64,000 nt of DNA from Roseomonas aerilata DSM 19363 (GCF_000711725.1 NZ_JONP01000011.1:62001-126000), one strand, 5' to 3'; shown: positions 49,622-58,193, counted from the first letter of the stretch. Notes: generated by a model from the letters alone, not told the origin. Translations and numbers: made by a program.

Positions 49622-50929
49622 ATGCCGCGGCACCTGAAACAGGGACGAGACCCCGGTGCCATCGCGGAGGACGACGCGCGGGTCCGTGCGACCGTAGAGG
49701 GCATTCTGGCCGATATCAGCACCCGCGGCGACGCCGCCGTGCGCGAGTATTCGGTGCGGTTCGACCGTTGGGACCGCGCGGACTACCGGCTCACCGACAA
49801 GGAAATCCGGGAATGCCTTTCGCAGCTTTCGCAGCGCGATATCGAGGACATCCGCTTCGCCCAGGAGCAGGTGCGGAACTTCGCCCAGCACCAGCGCGAC
49901 GCCATCCGTGATATCGAGGTGGAAACGCTCCCTGGTGTCGTCCTGGGGCATCGTAACATCCCGGTGAACTCGGTCGGTTGCTACGTTCCCGGCGGGAAGT
50001 ACCCGCTGCTCGCCTCCGCCCATATGTCGGTCATCACCGCGAAGGTCGCGGGTGTCGGCCGCATCGTCACCTGCGCGCCGCCCTACCAGGGGCGCCCCGC
50101 CCCAGCCATTGTCGCAGCACAGCACATGGCAGGTGCCGATGAAATCCTCTGCCTCGGCGGTATCCAGGCCGTCGGCGCGATGGCGTTGGGGACGGAAAGC
50201 ATCAAGGGCGTGGACATGCTCGTCGGCCCCGGCAATGCTTACGTCGCGGAGGCAAAGCGCCAACTCTACGGCCGCATCGGCATCGACCTCTTCGCAGGTC
50301 CGACCGAGACGCTCGTGATCGCGGACGAGTCGGTGGACGCCGAGATCTGCGCGACGGACCTGCTGGGTCAGGCCGAGCACGGGCCGAACTCGCCGGCGGT
50401 CCTGCTCACCACCTCCGAACGCCTGGCGCGGGAAACGATGGCGGAGGTGGAGAGGCTTCTCGGCGTCCTTCCCACCGCCGAGATCGCCCGCAAGGCCTGG
50501 GAGGACTATGGCGCGGTGATCGTTTGCGATTCCGACGACGAGATGGTTCGCGTGGCCGATGACATCGCCTCCGAACACGTGCAGGTCATGACGCGCGACC
50601 CCGACTACTTCCTCAACCACATGACGAATTACGGTGCGCTCTTCCTCGGACCGCGCACGAACGTCTCCTTCGGGGACAAGGTGATCGGCACGAACCACAC
50701 GCTGCCCACGAAGAAGTCGGCGCGCTATACGGGCGGCCTCTGGGTTGGGAAGTTCCTCAAGACCTGCACCTACCAGCGCGTGCTGACCGACGAGGCCTCC
50801 GCCATGATCGGGGAGTACTGCTCGCGCCTCTGCATGCTCGAGGGCTTCGTGGGCCATGCGGAGCAGGCGAATGTCCGGGTTCGCCGCTACGGCGGGCGCA
50901 ACATCCCCTATGGGCAGGCGGCGGAGTGA
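49622..50929 (+). CDS. Histidinol-dehydrogenase-family NAD dehydrogenase (catabolic)
   Basis: 435 aa zinc/NAD alcohol dehydrogenase of the HisD superfamily: [55 protein letters not shown] and [18 protein letters not shown] carry the conserved metal and catalytic His/Glu region. It stands with an SDR and a LacI regulator, not with histidine genes. The [13 protein letters not shown] block and this context resemble HpsN-type sulfopropanediol dehydrogenases, but the substrate cannot be fixed from sequence. Strong GGAGGAGG before the ATG; LacI-type operator directly upstream; TGATG junction to the SDR gene. Confidence 0.82.
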   Translation: MPRHLKQGRDPGAIAEDDARVRATVEGILADISTRGDAAVREYSVRFDRWDRADYRLTDKEIRECLSQLSQRDIEDIRFAQEQVRNFAQHQRDAIRDIEVETLPGVVLGHRNIPVNSVGCYVPGGKYPLLASAHMSVITAKVAGVGRIVTCAPPYQGRPAPAIVAAQHMAGADEILCLGGIQAVGAMALGTESIKGVDMLVGPGNAYVAEAKRQLYGRIGIDLFAGPTETLVIADESVDAEICATDLLGQAEHGPNSPAVLLTTSERLARETMAEVERLLGVLPTAEIARKAWEDYGAVIVCDSDDEMVRVADDIASEHVQVMTRDPDYFLNHMTNYGALFLGPRTNVSFGDKVIGTNHTLPTKKSARYTGGLWVGKFLKTCTYQRVLTDEASAMIGEYCSRLCMLEGFVGHAEQANVRVRRYGGRNIPYGQAAE

Positions 50930-51690
50930 TGCTGCCGGTCACACCCTCCTTCCGGCTGGACGGGCGGCGCGCGCTGGTCACGGGCGCGGGGCGCGGCATC
51001 GGCCTCGCCGCCGCGGCGGCGCTGGCGGGCGCGGGGGCACATGTCACGCTCGTCTCCCGCAGCAGCCATGAGATCGAGGCCGCCGCGGCCGAGATCCGCG
51101 CGCAAGGCGGCGGCGCGGAGGCGATAGCGCTCGACGTGCTGGACGTGGCGGCCGTGCAGGACGCGATCGCCGCGGCGGAACCCTTCGACATCCTCGTGAA
51201 CAACGCGGGCACCAACCGCCCGAAACCCTTCACCGAGGTCCTGGTGGAGGATTTCGACGCGATCATGGACCTCAACCTCCGCGCCGCCTTCTTCGCGGCG
51301 CAAGCGGTCGCGCGGCGGCTGATCGCGGCAGAGCGGCGTGGCTCGATCATCAACATGTCTTCGCAAATGGGGCATGTCGGCGGGGCCAACCGCACGGTCT
51401 ACTGCGCCTCGAAAGCCGCGATGGAGGGGATGACGAAGGCGATGGCCGTCGATCTCGGCGCCCATGGCATCCGCGTGAACACGATCTGCCCGACCTATAT
51501 CGAGACGCCGCTCACCAAGCCCTATTTCGAGGACGCCGCCTTTCGCGCCTCGGTGCTGTCGAAGATCAAGCTCGGCCGGCTCGGGCAGGTGGAGGACCTG
51601 ATGGGCGCGATCGTCTTCCTCGCCGGTGACGGCGCGGCGCTGATGACAGGAAGCGCAATCCTCGTGGATGGAGGATGGACGGCGGAATGA
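50929..51690 (+). CDS. Short-chain dehydrogenase/reductase
   Basis: 253 aa classical SDR: cofactor motif ALVTGAGRGIGLAAA (TGxxxGIG), DILVNNAGTNRP, catalytic Ser in IINMSSQMGHVGG, YCASKAAMEG (YxxxK), and the C-terminal GSAILVDGGWTAE. It probably oxidises or reduces a product of the neighbouring dehydrogenase. ATG 50929 overlaps the previous stop by one base; its own stop overlaps the LacI gene start (ATGA). Confidence 0.9.
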   Translation: MLPVTPSFRLDGRRALVTGAGRGIGLAAAAALAGAGAHVTLVSRSSHEIEAAAAEIRAQGGGAEAIALDVLDVAAVQDAIAAAEPFDILVNNAGTNRPKPFTEVLVEDFDAIMDLNLRAAFFAAQAVARRLIAAERRGSIINMSSQMGHVGGANRTVYCASKAAMEGMTKAMAVDLGAHGIRVNTICPTYIETPLTKPYFEDAAFRASVLSKIKLGRLGQVEDLMGAIVFLAGDGAALMTGSAILVDGGWTAE

Positions 51691-52712
51691 GCACCGCGCG
51701 CCGCGTCACCGCCACCGACGTGGCACGGCGCGCCGGCACCTCGCAATCGGCCGTCAGCCGCGTCTTCACGCCGGGCGCCAGCGTCTCGCCCGATTTGCGG
51801 GAACGGGTGATGGAGGCGGCGCGCAGCCTCGGCTACCGGCCCAACGCCATCGCGCGCTCCCTCATCACGCGGCGATCACGCATCGTGGCCGTCGCCATGG
51901 CCGATCTCGGCAACCCGTTCTACGCGCTGGTGCTGGAGGCGCTCTCGGCCCGCTTGCAGGCGGAGGGCTATCAGATCCTCCTCTTCACCGCCGATCCGGC
52001 CGCACCGAGCGATCCGATGATCGAGCAGGTGATGCGCTACCAAGTGGACGCGGTGGTGCTGGCTTCGACGGGTCTCTCCTCCGCGCTGGCGCGGGAATGC
52101 CGGGCCCTGGGCGTGCCCGTCGTGATGTTCAACCGGATGACGGACGATCCCGACCTCTCCTGCGTCACCGGCGACAACGAGCGCGGCGGGAGGGAAGTCG
52201 CGGCCTTCCTGGCCTCCGGCGGCCATCGGCGCCCCGCTTTCATCGCGGGGCTGGAGGGATCCTCGACGAACCGGGACCGCGAGCGCGGCTTCGTGCGCGG
52301 CCTCGCGGAAGCGGGCCTCGCCGCCCCGCCGCGCGCGGCCGGGTACTACAGCTACGAGGGCGCGGCGGCGGCCACGCGCGCGCTGCTACGCGAGGCGGCA
52401 CCCGATGCCATCTTCTGCGCCAACGACCACATGGCCATCGCCTGCATCGAGGTGGCGCGGCACGAGCTCGGTCTCTCCATCCCCGGCGACCTCTCGGTCG
52501 TCGGCTTCGACGACGTGGGGCCGGCGCGCTGGCGCAGCTACGACCTCACCTCCTTCTCGCAGCCCCTCGGGCCGATGGTGGAGGCGACGGTCGGGATGCT
52601 GCTCGAGTTCATGGACGATCCCTCCCTTCCGGTGCGGCGGGTGGTCGTCGGGGGGGAACTCGTGCTGCGCGGCTCGGCGCGGCGACCTCCGGCTCCCCTG
52701 CCCTGCCCCTGA
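51687..52712 (+). CDS. LacI/GalR-family transcriptional regulator
   Basis: 341 aa. N-terminal HTH VTATDVARRAGTSQSAVSRV (~8-27) with hinge YRPNAIARSLITRRS, then a periplasmic-binding-like sensor: VAVAMADLGNPFYALVLEAL, VTGDNERGGREVAAFL, HRRPAFIAGLEGSSTNRDRE, FCANDHMAIACIEVARHE, LSVVGFDDVGPARWR. ATG at 51687 is chosen for the ATGA coupling; one four codons earlier is possible. It likely represses its own operon through the palindrome at 49590-49605, and perhaps the divergent biosynthetic operon through 49519-49534. Confidence 0.9.
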   Translation: MSTARRVTATDVARRAGTSQSAVSRVFTPGASVSPDLRERVMEAARSLGYRPNAIARSLITRRSRIVAVAMADLGNPFYALVLEALSARLQAEGYQILLFTADPAAPSDPMIEQVMRYQVDAVVLASTGLSSALARECRALGVPVVMFNRMTDDPDLSCVTGDNERGGREVAAFLASGGHRRPAFIAGLEGSSTNRDRERGFVRGLAEAGLAAPPRAAGYYSYEGAAAATRALLREAAPDAIFCANDHMAIACIEVARHELGLSIPGDLSVVGFDDVGPARWRSYDLTSFSQPLGPMVEATVGMLLEFMDDPSLPVRRVVVGGELVLRGSARRPPAPLPCP

Positions 52713-52758
52713 GATCCCGCTTGCATCGCCTTCTCGCCGCGGATTAGGTTCCGCCCGC

Positions 52759-52800
52759 GAGTAGAAGCGGTCAGGGCGGCCCCGCCCAGGACATTGCTCC
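52759..52800 (+). repeat. Direct repeat unit 1 (GAGTAGAAGCGGTC ... GGACATTGCTCC)
   Basis: Starts GAGTAGAAGCGGTC (52759-52772) and ends GGACATTGCTCC (52789-52800) around a small GC hairpin GGGCGG/CCGCCC. Unit 3 at 53017-53061 has identical ends with a different middle; unit 2 is diverged. The block lies in the 400-nt gap between the LacI and dioxygenase genes. Function unknown. Confidence 0.7.
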
Positions 52801-52848
52801 GGCACCCTTTGGCCGAGGCACCCCGCATGCTCGCGATCCCCACCCCTC

Positions 52849-52905
52849 GAATAGAAGCCACCGGCCGCAGCCGGCGCGGGGCCGTTGCGTGGAATCCTTC
52901 TTGCA
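52849..52905 (+). repeat. Direct repeat unit 2, diverged
   Basis: GAATAGAAGCCACC (52849-52862) matches the left end of units 1 and 3 at most positions and is again followed by a short stem, CCGGC-CGCA-GCCGG. The right end is replaced by TGGAATCCTTCTTGCA, which reads as a sigma-54 promoter. Confidence 0.5.
52890..52905 (+). promoter_or_regulatory. Candidate sigma-54 (-24/-12) promoter
   Basis: TGGAATCCTTCTTGCA has GG (52891-52892) and GC (52903-52904) separated by exactly 10 nt, matching the TGGCAC-N5-TTGCW pattern. It would start transcription near 52917 towards the 2OG-Fe(II) oxygenase, leaving a ~195-nt leader that contains repeat unit 3. No sigma-54 activator gene is seen nearby. Confidence 0.5.
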
Positions 52906-53016
52906 AGCCCTTCTCCCGCGAGCCGGCCGGTGCATTCCGCCGCCGCGCGTGGTCGCCCCTGCCGGGCGCCTGACGAATTCCGTCCGCCGCCGACCCGGCC
53001 GGCGGGTGGCACCCAG

Positions 53017-53061
53017 GAGTAGAAGCGGTCGGAGCCCCTTCCCCGGGCCGGACATTGCTCC
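53017..53061 (+). repeat. Direct repeat unit 3
   Basis: GAGTAGAAGCGGTC (53017-53030) and GGACATTGCTCC (53050-53061) are identical to unit 1; the middle 19 nt differ. It ends 51 nt before the dioxygenase ATG. The identical ends with changed centre suggest selection on the ends, as for protein or RNA binding. Confidence 0.7.
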
Positions 53062-53112
53062 TTCAACCGGAGGCAGCCGCGGGCCGCCTCCCCGAACGAG
53101 GAGAGTACGAGC

Positions 53113-54114
53113 ATGAGCGCGACGCAGAAGACCTACGCCCTGGAGGAGCTGAACCGCGAGAAGGGCTTCGGGGGCATGGGCACCACGAAGGAGCGCGAGG
53201 TTCCCCGGATCGACATGAGCGACTTCCAGGCCCGCAAGGCGGAGATCGCCGACCAGCTCTGGGCGGCCTCGACCGACACCGGCTTCTTCCAGCTCGTCAA
53301 CCACGGCATCACCCAGGACCAGATCGACGAGGCATTCGACCTCTGCGCGAAGTTCTTCGACCTGCCGATGGAGAGCAAGGCGAAGCTGCCGATGCTCAAG
53401 GGCACGAACACGGGCTGGGAGTACAAGGAGCAGGTCCGCCCCTCCACCGGTACGGCGGACAACAAGGAATCCTTCCAGATCACCGTGCCCCGCATGAAGG
53501 GCCTCTGGCCCTCGGGCGACGAGCTGCCGGGCTTCAAGGCCACCATGCTCGCTTTCGAGCGGGCGAACTGGGCCCTGGGGATGAAGGTGCTGTCCTGCTT
53601 CGCCCTCAAGCTCGGCTTCCCGCCGGACTTCTTCACCGAGGCGCATGACCCGACCTCCCCCGAGTACCAGTCCACGCTGCGCATGATCCACTACATGGCC
53701 ATGGAGAACGCCAAGCCCGAGGACTTTTCGGGTTGGCGGGCCGGCGCGCATACCGACTTCGATTGCCTGACTCTGCTGCACCAGCGCACCGGCCAGGGCG
53801 GGCTCCAGCTCTGCCCCGGCAAGGAGGTCTCGGGCGAGCTGGCCTGGACCGACGTGCCGCCCCTGCCCGGCGTCATCACCTGCAACATCGGCGACATGCT
53901 GATGCGCTGGAGCGACGACCAGCTGCAATCCACCCTGCACCGGGTGCGGATGCCGCGGGCGGACGAGTATCTCGGCCCGCGCTACTCGCTGCCCTTCTTC
54001 TGCCAGGCCAACAAGGACGCGGTGATCCGCAGCGCCAGCGGCCGGTTCGAGCCGATCACGGCGCACGACTACCTGCAGCAGCGGATCGCCGCCAACTTCG
54101 CGAAGCAGGGCTAA
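53113..54114 (+). CDS. 2-oxoglutarate/Fe(II)-dependent oxygenase (IPNS/EFE-like)
   Basis: 333 aa double-stranded beta-helix oxygenase. DIOX_N-like start (VPRIDMSDFQARKAEIADQL, TGFFQLVNHGIT), Fe ligands in GAHTDFDCLTLL (HxD, ~214) and STLHRVRMP (distal His, ~278), 2OG-binding PRYSLPFF (RxS). The family includes isopenicillin N synthase, ethylene-forming enzyme and many amino-acid or natural-product hydroxylases; the substrate here is unknown. Preceded by AACGAGGAGAG. It seems to be a single-gene unit, bounded by the repeats upstream and a strong terminator downstream. Confidence 0.87.
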   Translation: MSATQKTYALEELNREKGFGGMGTTKEREVPRIDMSDFQARKAEIADQLWAASTDTGFFQLVNHGITQDQIDEAFDLCAKFFDLPMESKAKLPMLKGTNTGWEYKEQVRPSTGTADNKESFQITVPRMKGLWPSGDELPGFKATMLAFERANWALGMKVLSCFALKLGFPPDFFTEAHDPTSPEYQSTLRMIHYMAMENAKPEDFSGWRAGAHTDFDCLTLLHQRTGQGGLQLCPGKEVSGELAWTDVPPLPGVITCNIGDMLMRWSDDQLQSTLHRVRMPRADEYLGPRYSLPFFCQANKDAVIRSASGRFEPITAHDYLQQRIAANFAKQG

Positions 54115-54124
54115 GGCCAGGACG

Positions 54125-54157
54125 GGGCGCCCGGCCGCGCAGGCCGGGCGCCCTTTT
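54125..54157 (+). terminator. Rho-independent terminator
   Basis: Perfect 12-bp stem GGGCGCCCGGCC/GGCCGGGCGCCC with a GCGCA loop, then TTTT, ending 43 nt after the oxygenase stop codon. Confidence 0.88.
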
Positions 54158-54261
54158 CCTCGGTCCGGCCCCCAGGGCCAGAAGGGCACGAGGGCGGACC
54201 GGGCCGCGACAACCCTGGGGGGCTTGCGTCGTTGAGACCGCGCAATGCCGAGGACCCTTCC

Positions 54262-55893
54262 ATGCCCGCACCCAAGCTAAAGCCCCTATCGGAACAGGTG
54301 ATCGTCGTCACCGGCGCCACCTCCGGCATCGGCCTCGCGACCGCCCGCATGGCCGCCAGCCAGGGGGCTGCCGTGGTCATCGTCGCGCGGAACGAGGACG
54401 CGCTGAACGCCCTGGCCGCCGAACTCCGCGCCAAGGGCGGCCGGGCCGAGCCGGTCGTGGCCGATGTCGCCGACCTCGCGCAGGTCGAAGCGGTCAGCGC
54501 CGCCGCCATCACGGCCTTCGGTGGCTTCGACTCCTGGTGCAACAACGCGGGCGTCGCGATCTACGGCTCGCTTGAGGACGTGCCGGTGGAGGACCAGCGC
54601 CGCCTCTTCGACGTGAACTACTGGGGCGTCGTCCACGGCACCCTCGTCGCGGCGCGGCACCTCAAGGGCAAGGGCGGGGCCATCGTCAACACGGGCAGCG
54701 TGCTCTCGGACCGCTCCATGGCGCTGCAGGGCCCCTACTCGGCCTCCAAATTCGCCATCAAGGGCGTGACCGAGGCCTTCCGCACGGAATTCCTGGCCGA
54801 GGGCTACCCGATCAGCGTCACCCTCATCAAACCTGGCCCGATCGACACTCCTTATATGGAGCACGCCCGGAACCTGATGGGCACGACCGGCGTCCGGAAC
54901 CCGCCGCCCGCCTATCACCCGCGCGTGGTGGCCCGCGCCATCCTCTATGCCTGCGAGCACCGCGTGCGCGACCTCACGATCGGCGGGGGCGGGCTCGCGG
55001 TTTCCATCATCGGGCGCCTCGCCCCCAAGCTGACGGACCTTGTGATGAGCAAGATCGCCAGGCCCACCCAATCGAGCGTCCAGCCCGGGCGGCAGGAGCG
55101 CCGCGACAACCTCTATGACGCGCGCGAGGATCTGGCCGAGACCTCCTCCCTCGCCGGCCCGCCGCCGCGCCGCACCTCGTTCCTGCTGGAAGCCCAGATG
55201 AACCCGCTCGGCCCGGCCGGGATCATCCTGGGGGCCACCGCCCTGCTCGCGGGCGCCGCCTTCGGCATGTACACGCTGCGCCACTCCCGGCCCCTGCCGG
55301 AGCGCTTTGCGGACCGGGCGCGGCGCGGCATCGGCTCCCTGGGCTCCGAGGCGCGGCGCGGGATCGGGTCGCTCGGCCACGAAGCGCGCCGGGGGATTGG
55401 CTCCCTGGGGTATGAGGCTCGGCGCGGCATCGGCTCCCTGGGCTCCGAGGCGCTGCGCGGCATCGGCAGCCTCGGCGACGAGGCGAGCCGCATCGCTGGC
55501 CGCGCCCTCGGCCATACGGGGAAGGAAACGCGCCCCTATCTGCGCGGCGCGCGCAAGGGCAGCGAGCGCTTCGCCGATCGCGCCAGCCGCTACGCCGCAT
55601 CGGCCTATGAGGACGTGCTGGATCGCGGCGCGGACCTCTACGACGAGGCGCGCAGCCGCGGGCGCTCGCTCTACAAGGCGGCGCGCGGCGGCGGCGAGGA
55701 CGTCTACGACGACGCCCGCGACCGCGGCTGGAGCCTGTTCCGGCGCGGCCGGAACACGGCCGAGGACGTGCGCGATGCTGGCTGGGGCCTCTTCGGCCGG
55801 GCCCGGCACGAGACGGAGAAGCGGAGCCGCTACGCCGCCCGGCAGAGCGAAGGGCTGCTCGACCGGCTTGCCGACCTGCTGAAGGGTCGGTGA
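54262..55893 (+). CDS. SDR enzyme with repeat-bearing membrane tail
   Basis: 543 aa. Residues ~1-300 are a classical SDR: VIVVTGATSGIGLATARM, WCNNAGVAIYG, NTGSVLSDRS, YSASKFAIKGVTE. The C-terminal ~230 residues are not SDR. A Pro/Arg linker leads to a membrane helix GPAGIILGATALLAGAAFGM (~318-337); then five 11-residue repeats of the form ARRGIGSLGxE (~353-407); then a charged Arg/Asp/Tyr-rich tail with recurring YDEARSRGRSLY / YDDARDRGWSLF-type units and VRDAGWGLF. The tail looks amphipathic and may form a surface-binding helix bundle. The ATG at 54262 begins just before the Rossmann motif. Whether the tail is a fused second gene (internal Met at ~313) is open. Confidence 0.83.
   Translation: MPAPKLKPLSEQVIVVTGATSGIGLATARMAASQGAAVVIVARNEDALNALAAELRAKGGRAEPVVADVADLAQVEAVSAAAITAFGGFDSWCNNAGVAIYGSLEDVPVEDQRRLFDVNYWGVVHGTLVAARHLKGKGGAIVNTGSVLSDRSMALQGPYSASKFAIKGVTEAFRTEFLAEGYPISVTLIKPGPIDTPYMEHARNLMGTTGVRNPPPAYHPRVVARAILYACEHRVRDLTIGGGGLAVSIIGRLAPKLTDLVMSKIARPTQSSVQPGRQERRDNLYDAREDLAETSSLAGPPPRRTSFLLEAQMNPLGPAGIILGATALLAGAAFGMYTLRHSRPLPERFADRARRGIGSLGSEARRGIGSLGHEARRGIGSLGYEARRGIGSLGSEALRGIGSLGDEASRIAGRALGHTGKETRPYLRGARKGSERFADRASRYAASAYEDVLDRGADLYDEARSRGRSLYKAARGGGEDVYDDARDRGWSLFRRGRNTAEDVRDAGWGLFGRARHETEKRSRYAARQSEGLLDRLADLLKGR
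55318..55482 (+). repeat. Five in-frame 33-bp tandem repeats
   Basis: Five 33-nt units encoding A(R/L)RGIGSLG(S/H/Y/S/D)E inside the SDR tail. The core GGCATCGGCTCCCTGGGCTC recurs almost unchanged in units 1 and 4. Units differ mainly at the tenth codon and in silent positions, so they were duplicated and then kept under protein-level selection, or are recent. Confidence 0.85.
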
Positions 55894-55898
55894 GACCC

Positions 55899-55921
55899 GG
55901 GAGGAGACAGCCTCTCCTCCC
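55899..55921 (+). terminator. Hairpin after the SDR gene
   Basis: Perfect 9-bp stem GGGAGGAGA/TCTCCTCCC with loop CAGCC, six nt after the stop. No U-run follows, so it is a weak terminator or 3' stabiliser. Confidence 0.5.
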
Positions 55922-55932
55922 GCCCCATCATC

Positions 55933-55964
55933 TCGCCCCCGGCCCGCTTGGCGACCGGGGGCGA
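55933..55964. terminator. Hairpin between convergent genes
   Basis: 10-bp perfect stem TCGCCCCCGG/CCGGGGGCGA with a 12-nt loop, just beyond the stop of the minus-strand NIPSNAP gene. GCGTTT follows on the plus strand. Possibly a two-way terminator. Confidence 0.5.
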
Positions 55965-55968
55965 GCGT

Positions 55969-56301
55969 TTACTGCGCCTCGGAATAGGCCTTGAAGAAGG
56001 CCGTCGGCGCGACGATGCGGTTCTGCATCTCCTGCAGGACGCCCAGCTCCGCCGCCTTGGCGAGATAGGCCTGGAAGCCGGGATCCGCGGCCATGGCCGC
56101 GCGGCGCTGCTCGCGGTCCGCCTGGCTGTCATAGGCCCAGAGGTGCACCACGCGGTTCAGCGGCCCCTCCAGTGTCGTGTACCAGCCGAGGCAGCGGCCG
56201 AGGTACCTCTTCTGGATCTCCCAGGCCATGGTCTCGTACAGCTTCACGAACTCGGCCATGCGGTTGGGCTGGCATGTGTAGATCCGCAGGTCCACGATCA
56301 T
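55969..56301 (-). CDS. NIPSNAP-family protein
   Basis: 110 aa, one dimeric alpha/beta-barrel-like domain: MIVDLRIYTCQPNRMAEFVK, GWYTTLEGPLNRVVHLWAYD, QADREQRRAAMAADPGFQAY. NIPSNAP proteins are small ferredoxin-like folds, often near catabolic enzymes; biochemical role unknown. Monocistronic by appearance; the TetR gene upstream on the same strand ends 137 nt before its ATG. Confidence 0.88.
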   Translation of the reverse strand: MIVDLRIYTCQPNRMAEFVKLYETMAWEIQKRYLGRCLGWYTTLEGPLNRVVHLWAYDSQADREQRRAAMAADPGFQAYLAKAAELGVLQEMQNRIVAPTAFFKAYSEAQ

Positions 56302-56438
56302 CGCGGTCTCCTCTCATATGGGCGCCGAAGTCGCCGACGCCCGCAGTGGCGGCCGGTGAGCGTCCGAGCTTCCCTGTTTGCGGGCAGACCCTCCGTCCGG
56401 GCGACGCGGCCCGCCGGGGGTCTGCTCCTGTCCGAAGG

Positions 56439-57017
56439 TCAGGCCGGCACACGTTCCTCGACCGCGAGGAGGGCGTCCAGGGTGCGGGCGGCGATCCGCA
56501 GCACGCCTTCGTCGCCGCTCACCATCAGCTCGGCGGCCGTGCCGTCCACCAGGAGCAGCAACTGGCGCGCGAGATCCCTGGTGGCGGCGTAGCCGGCGTC
56601 GCGGACCAGCCCCTCCAGGAAATCGAGGCAGGCGCGCTGGTGCTCGGCCGCCAGCTCGCGCAGCCAGGGCTCGCCCTTCGTGTGCTCGGCGACGGCGTTG
56701 ATGAAGGCGCAGCCGTAGAAACGGCCGCCGTTGAACCAGCCGGACAGCACGGGCACGATGGCGCGCAGCCGCTCCATCGGGTCTTCGGCGGCCTCCATGA
56801 CCTTCGACGAGAAGGTTGCCCGCCAGATCTCCCCCTCCTGGCGCAGGGCGGCACGAACGAGCGCCTCCTTCGAGCCAAAGCGGGTATAGAGCGTCATCTT
56901 GGAGGCATTGGCCGCGGCGAGAATACGGTCCACGCCGGTCGCGTGGATGCCGTCGCGGCAGAACATCTCCCGGGCGACAGCCATGATCCGCTCGTGCGGG
57001 GGAGCCCCTTCGGGCAC
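56439..57017 (-). CDS. TetR-family transcriptional regulator
   Basis: 192 aa. N-terminal HTH: ERIMAVAREMFCRDGIHATGVDRILAAANASK (split by helix turns) with MTLYTRFGSKEALVRAALR, the standard TetR recognition helix region. The C-terminal helical ligand domain includes FYGCAFINAVAEHTKGEPWL, common in regulators of glutathione- or quinone-linked genes. GTG start at 57017; an ATG further in would cut the HTH. Likely regulates a neighbour such as the GST gene upstream; no operator was identified. Confidence 0.87.
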   Translation of the reverse strand: MPEGAPPHERIMAVAREMFCRDGIHATGVDRILAAANASKMTLYTRFGSKEALVRAALRQEGEIWRATFSSKVMEAAEDPMERLRAIVPVLSGWFNGGRFYGCAFINAVAEHTKGEPWLRELAAEHQRACLDFLEGLVRDAGYAATRDLARQLLLLVDGTAAELMVSGDEGVLRIAARTLDALLAVEERVPA

Positions 57018-57198
57018 GGAAAGGGACGCGGCGATCCCGGCCTTGGGCGAGATGGGACCTCTCCTGTCGATGAATGGGGGTGACGGTCGAGCGGACTTCC
57101 GAGCCCGCCCGAGGTTTTCAGGCTATCATGCCTATTCGGGGAACGCAGGCGAGCATCCGAACCGGCGCGGCGCCCCGCAGGGCGAAGTGGGGAATGCT

Positions 57199-58179
57199 TC
57201 ACCCGCTCCCCTGCCCCAATGCCTCCCGCCCGTGCGGCGCGCGGAGGTCCTGCAAGGGCCCGAGCGGCACGATGCCCGTCGGGTTTACGCCGCGATGGCT
57301 GCCGTAATAATGCCGCTTGATGTGGCCGAAGTCGCAGGTCTCCCCGAACCCCTCGGACTGGTAGAGGTCGCGCAGATAGGGAAACAGCGCGGGGTAGGCC
57401 GCGATCTGCCGGAGGTTGCACTTGAAGTGGCCGTGGTACACGGCGTCGAACCGCACCAGCGTGGTAAAGAGGCGGATGTCCGCCTCGGTCAGCCCGTCGC
57501 CCACGAGGTAGCGGCGCGAGGAGAGGCGCCAGTCCAGCAGGTCCAGCGTCTCGAAGAGCGGGCGCACCGCCTCCTCATAGGCTTCCTGCGTGGTGGCGAA
57601 GCCGGCCTTGTAAACGCCGTTGTTGACGGTGTCGTAGATCGTGGCGTTCAGCCCGTCGATCTCGGGGCGCAGGGCTGCCGGGTAGTGATCGCCCGGGCCG
57701 CCGAAGGCGTGGTCGAGCATCCGGATGATCTCGGCCGATTCGTTGTTCACGATCGTCCCGCGCTGCTTGTCCCATAGGACCGGCACCGTGACCCGGCCGG
57801 TGTAGTCCGGCTCGGCGGCGGTATAGACCTCGTGCAGGAAACGGGCGTGGTGGATGGGGTCGGGGATGACGCCCGGTCCCTCCTCGAAGGTCCAGCCGTT
57901 CTCGCCCATGTGCCAGTGCACCACGGAGAGGCCGATCGCCTCCGTCAGCCCCTTGCGCGCCCGCATGATCAGCGCGCGATGCGCCCAGGGGCAGGCAAGG
58001 GAGACGTAGAGGTGGTAGCGGCCTGGCTCCGCCTTGAAGCCGCCCTCGCCGCTGGGCCCGGGGGCGCCGTCGGGGGTCACCCAGTTGCGAAAGGCGCTCT
58101 CCTTGCGGAGAAAGCGGCCGCCGCTGGCCTTCGTATCATACCAACGGTCCTGCCACCGGCCGTCCACGAGCAACCCCAT
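57199..58179 (-). CDS. Xi-class glutathione S-transferase (glutathionyl-hydroquinone reductase)
   Basis: 326 aa, YqjG/PcpF-type. Active-site Cys in SLACPWAHRALIMR (~67-80), VPVLWDKQRGTIVNNESAEI (glutathione-binding cis-Pro and ES), and the C-terminal helical domain with YLVGDGLTEADIRLFTTLVRFD and YYGSHRGVNPTGIVPLGP. These enzymes release glutathione from glutathionyl-hydroquinones. Length is normal. ATG at 58179; further upstream in-frame codons run into the neighbouring TRAP receptor gene and are rejected. Confidence 0.92.
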   Translation of the reverse strand: MGLLVDGRWQDRWYDTKASGGRFLRKESAFRNWVTPDGAPGPSGEGGFKAEPGRYHLYVSLACPWAHRALIMRARKGLTEAIGLSVVHWHMGENGWTFEEGPGVIPDPIHHARFLHEVYTAAEPDYTGRVTVPVLWDKQRGTIVNNESAEIIRMLDHAFGGPGDHYPAALRPEIDGLNATIYDTVNNGVYKAGFATTQEAYEEAVRPLFETLDLLDWRLSSRRYLVGDGLTEADIRLFTTLVRFDAVYHGHFKCNLRQIAAYPALFPYLRDLYQSEGFGETCDFGHIKRHYYGSHRGVNPTGIVPLGPLQDLRAPHGREALGQGSG

Positions 58180-58193
58180 CCCGGCTCCTTTCC

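Noticed and set aside
49622-50929. Assignment as hisD of histidine biosynthesis
   Set aside because: No his genes nearby; a LacI operator, SDR and LacI gene point to inducible catabolism.
55318-55482. Regular 33-bp repeats suggesting a CRISPR array
   Set aside because: Units are contiguous without spacers, in frame, and encode an 11-residue protein repeat; no cas genes.
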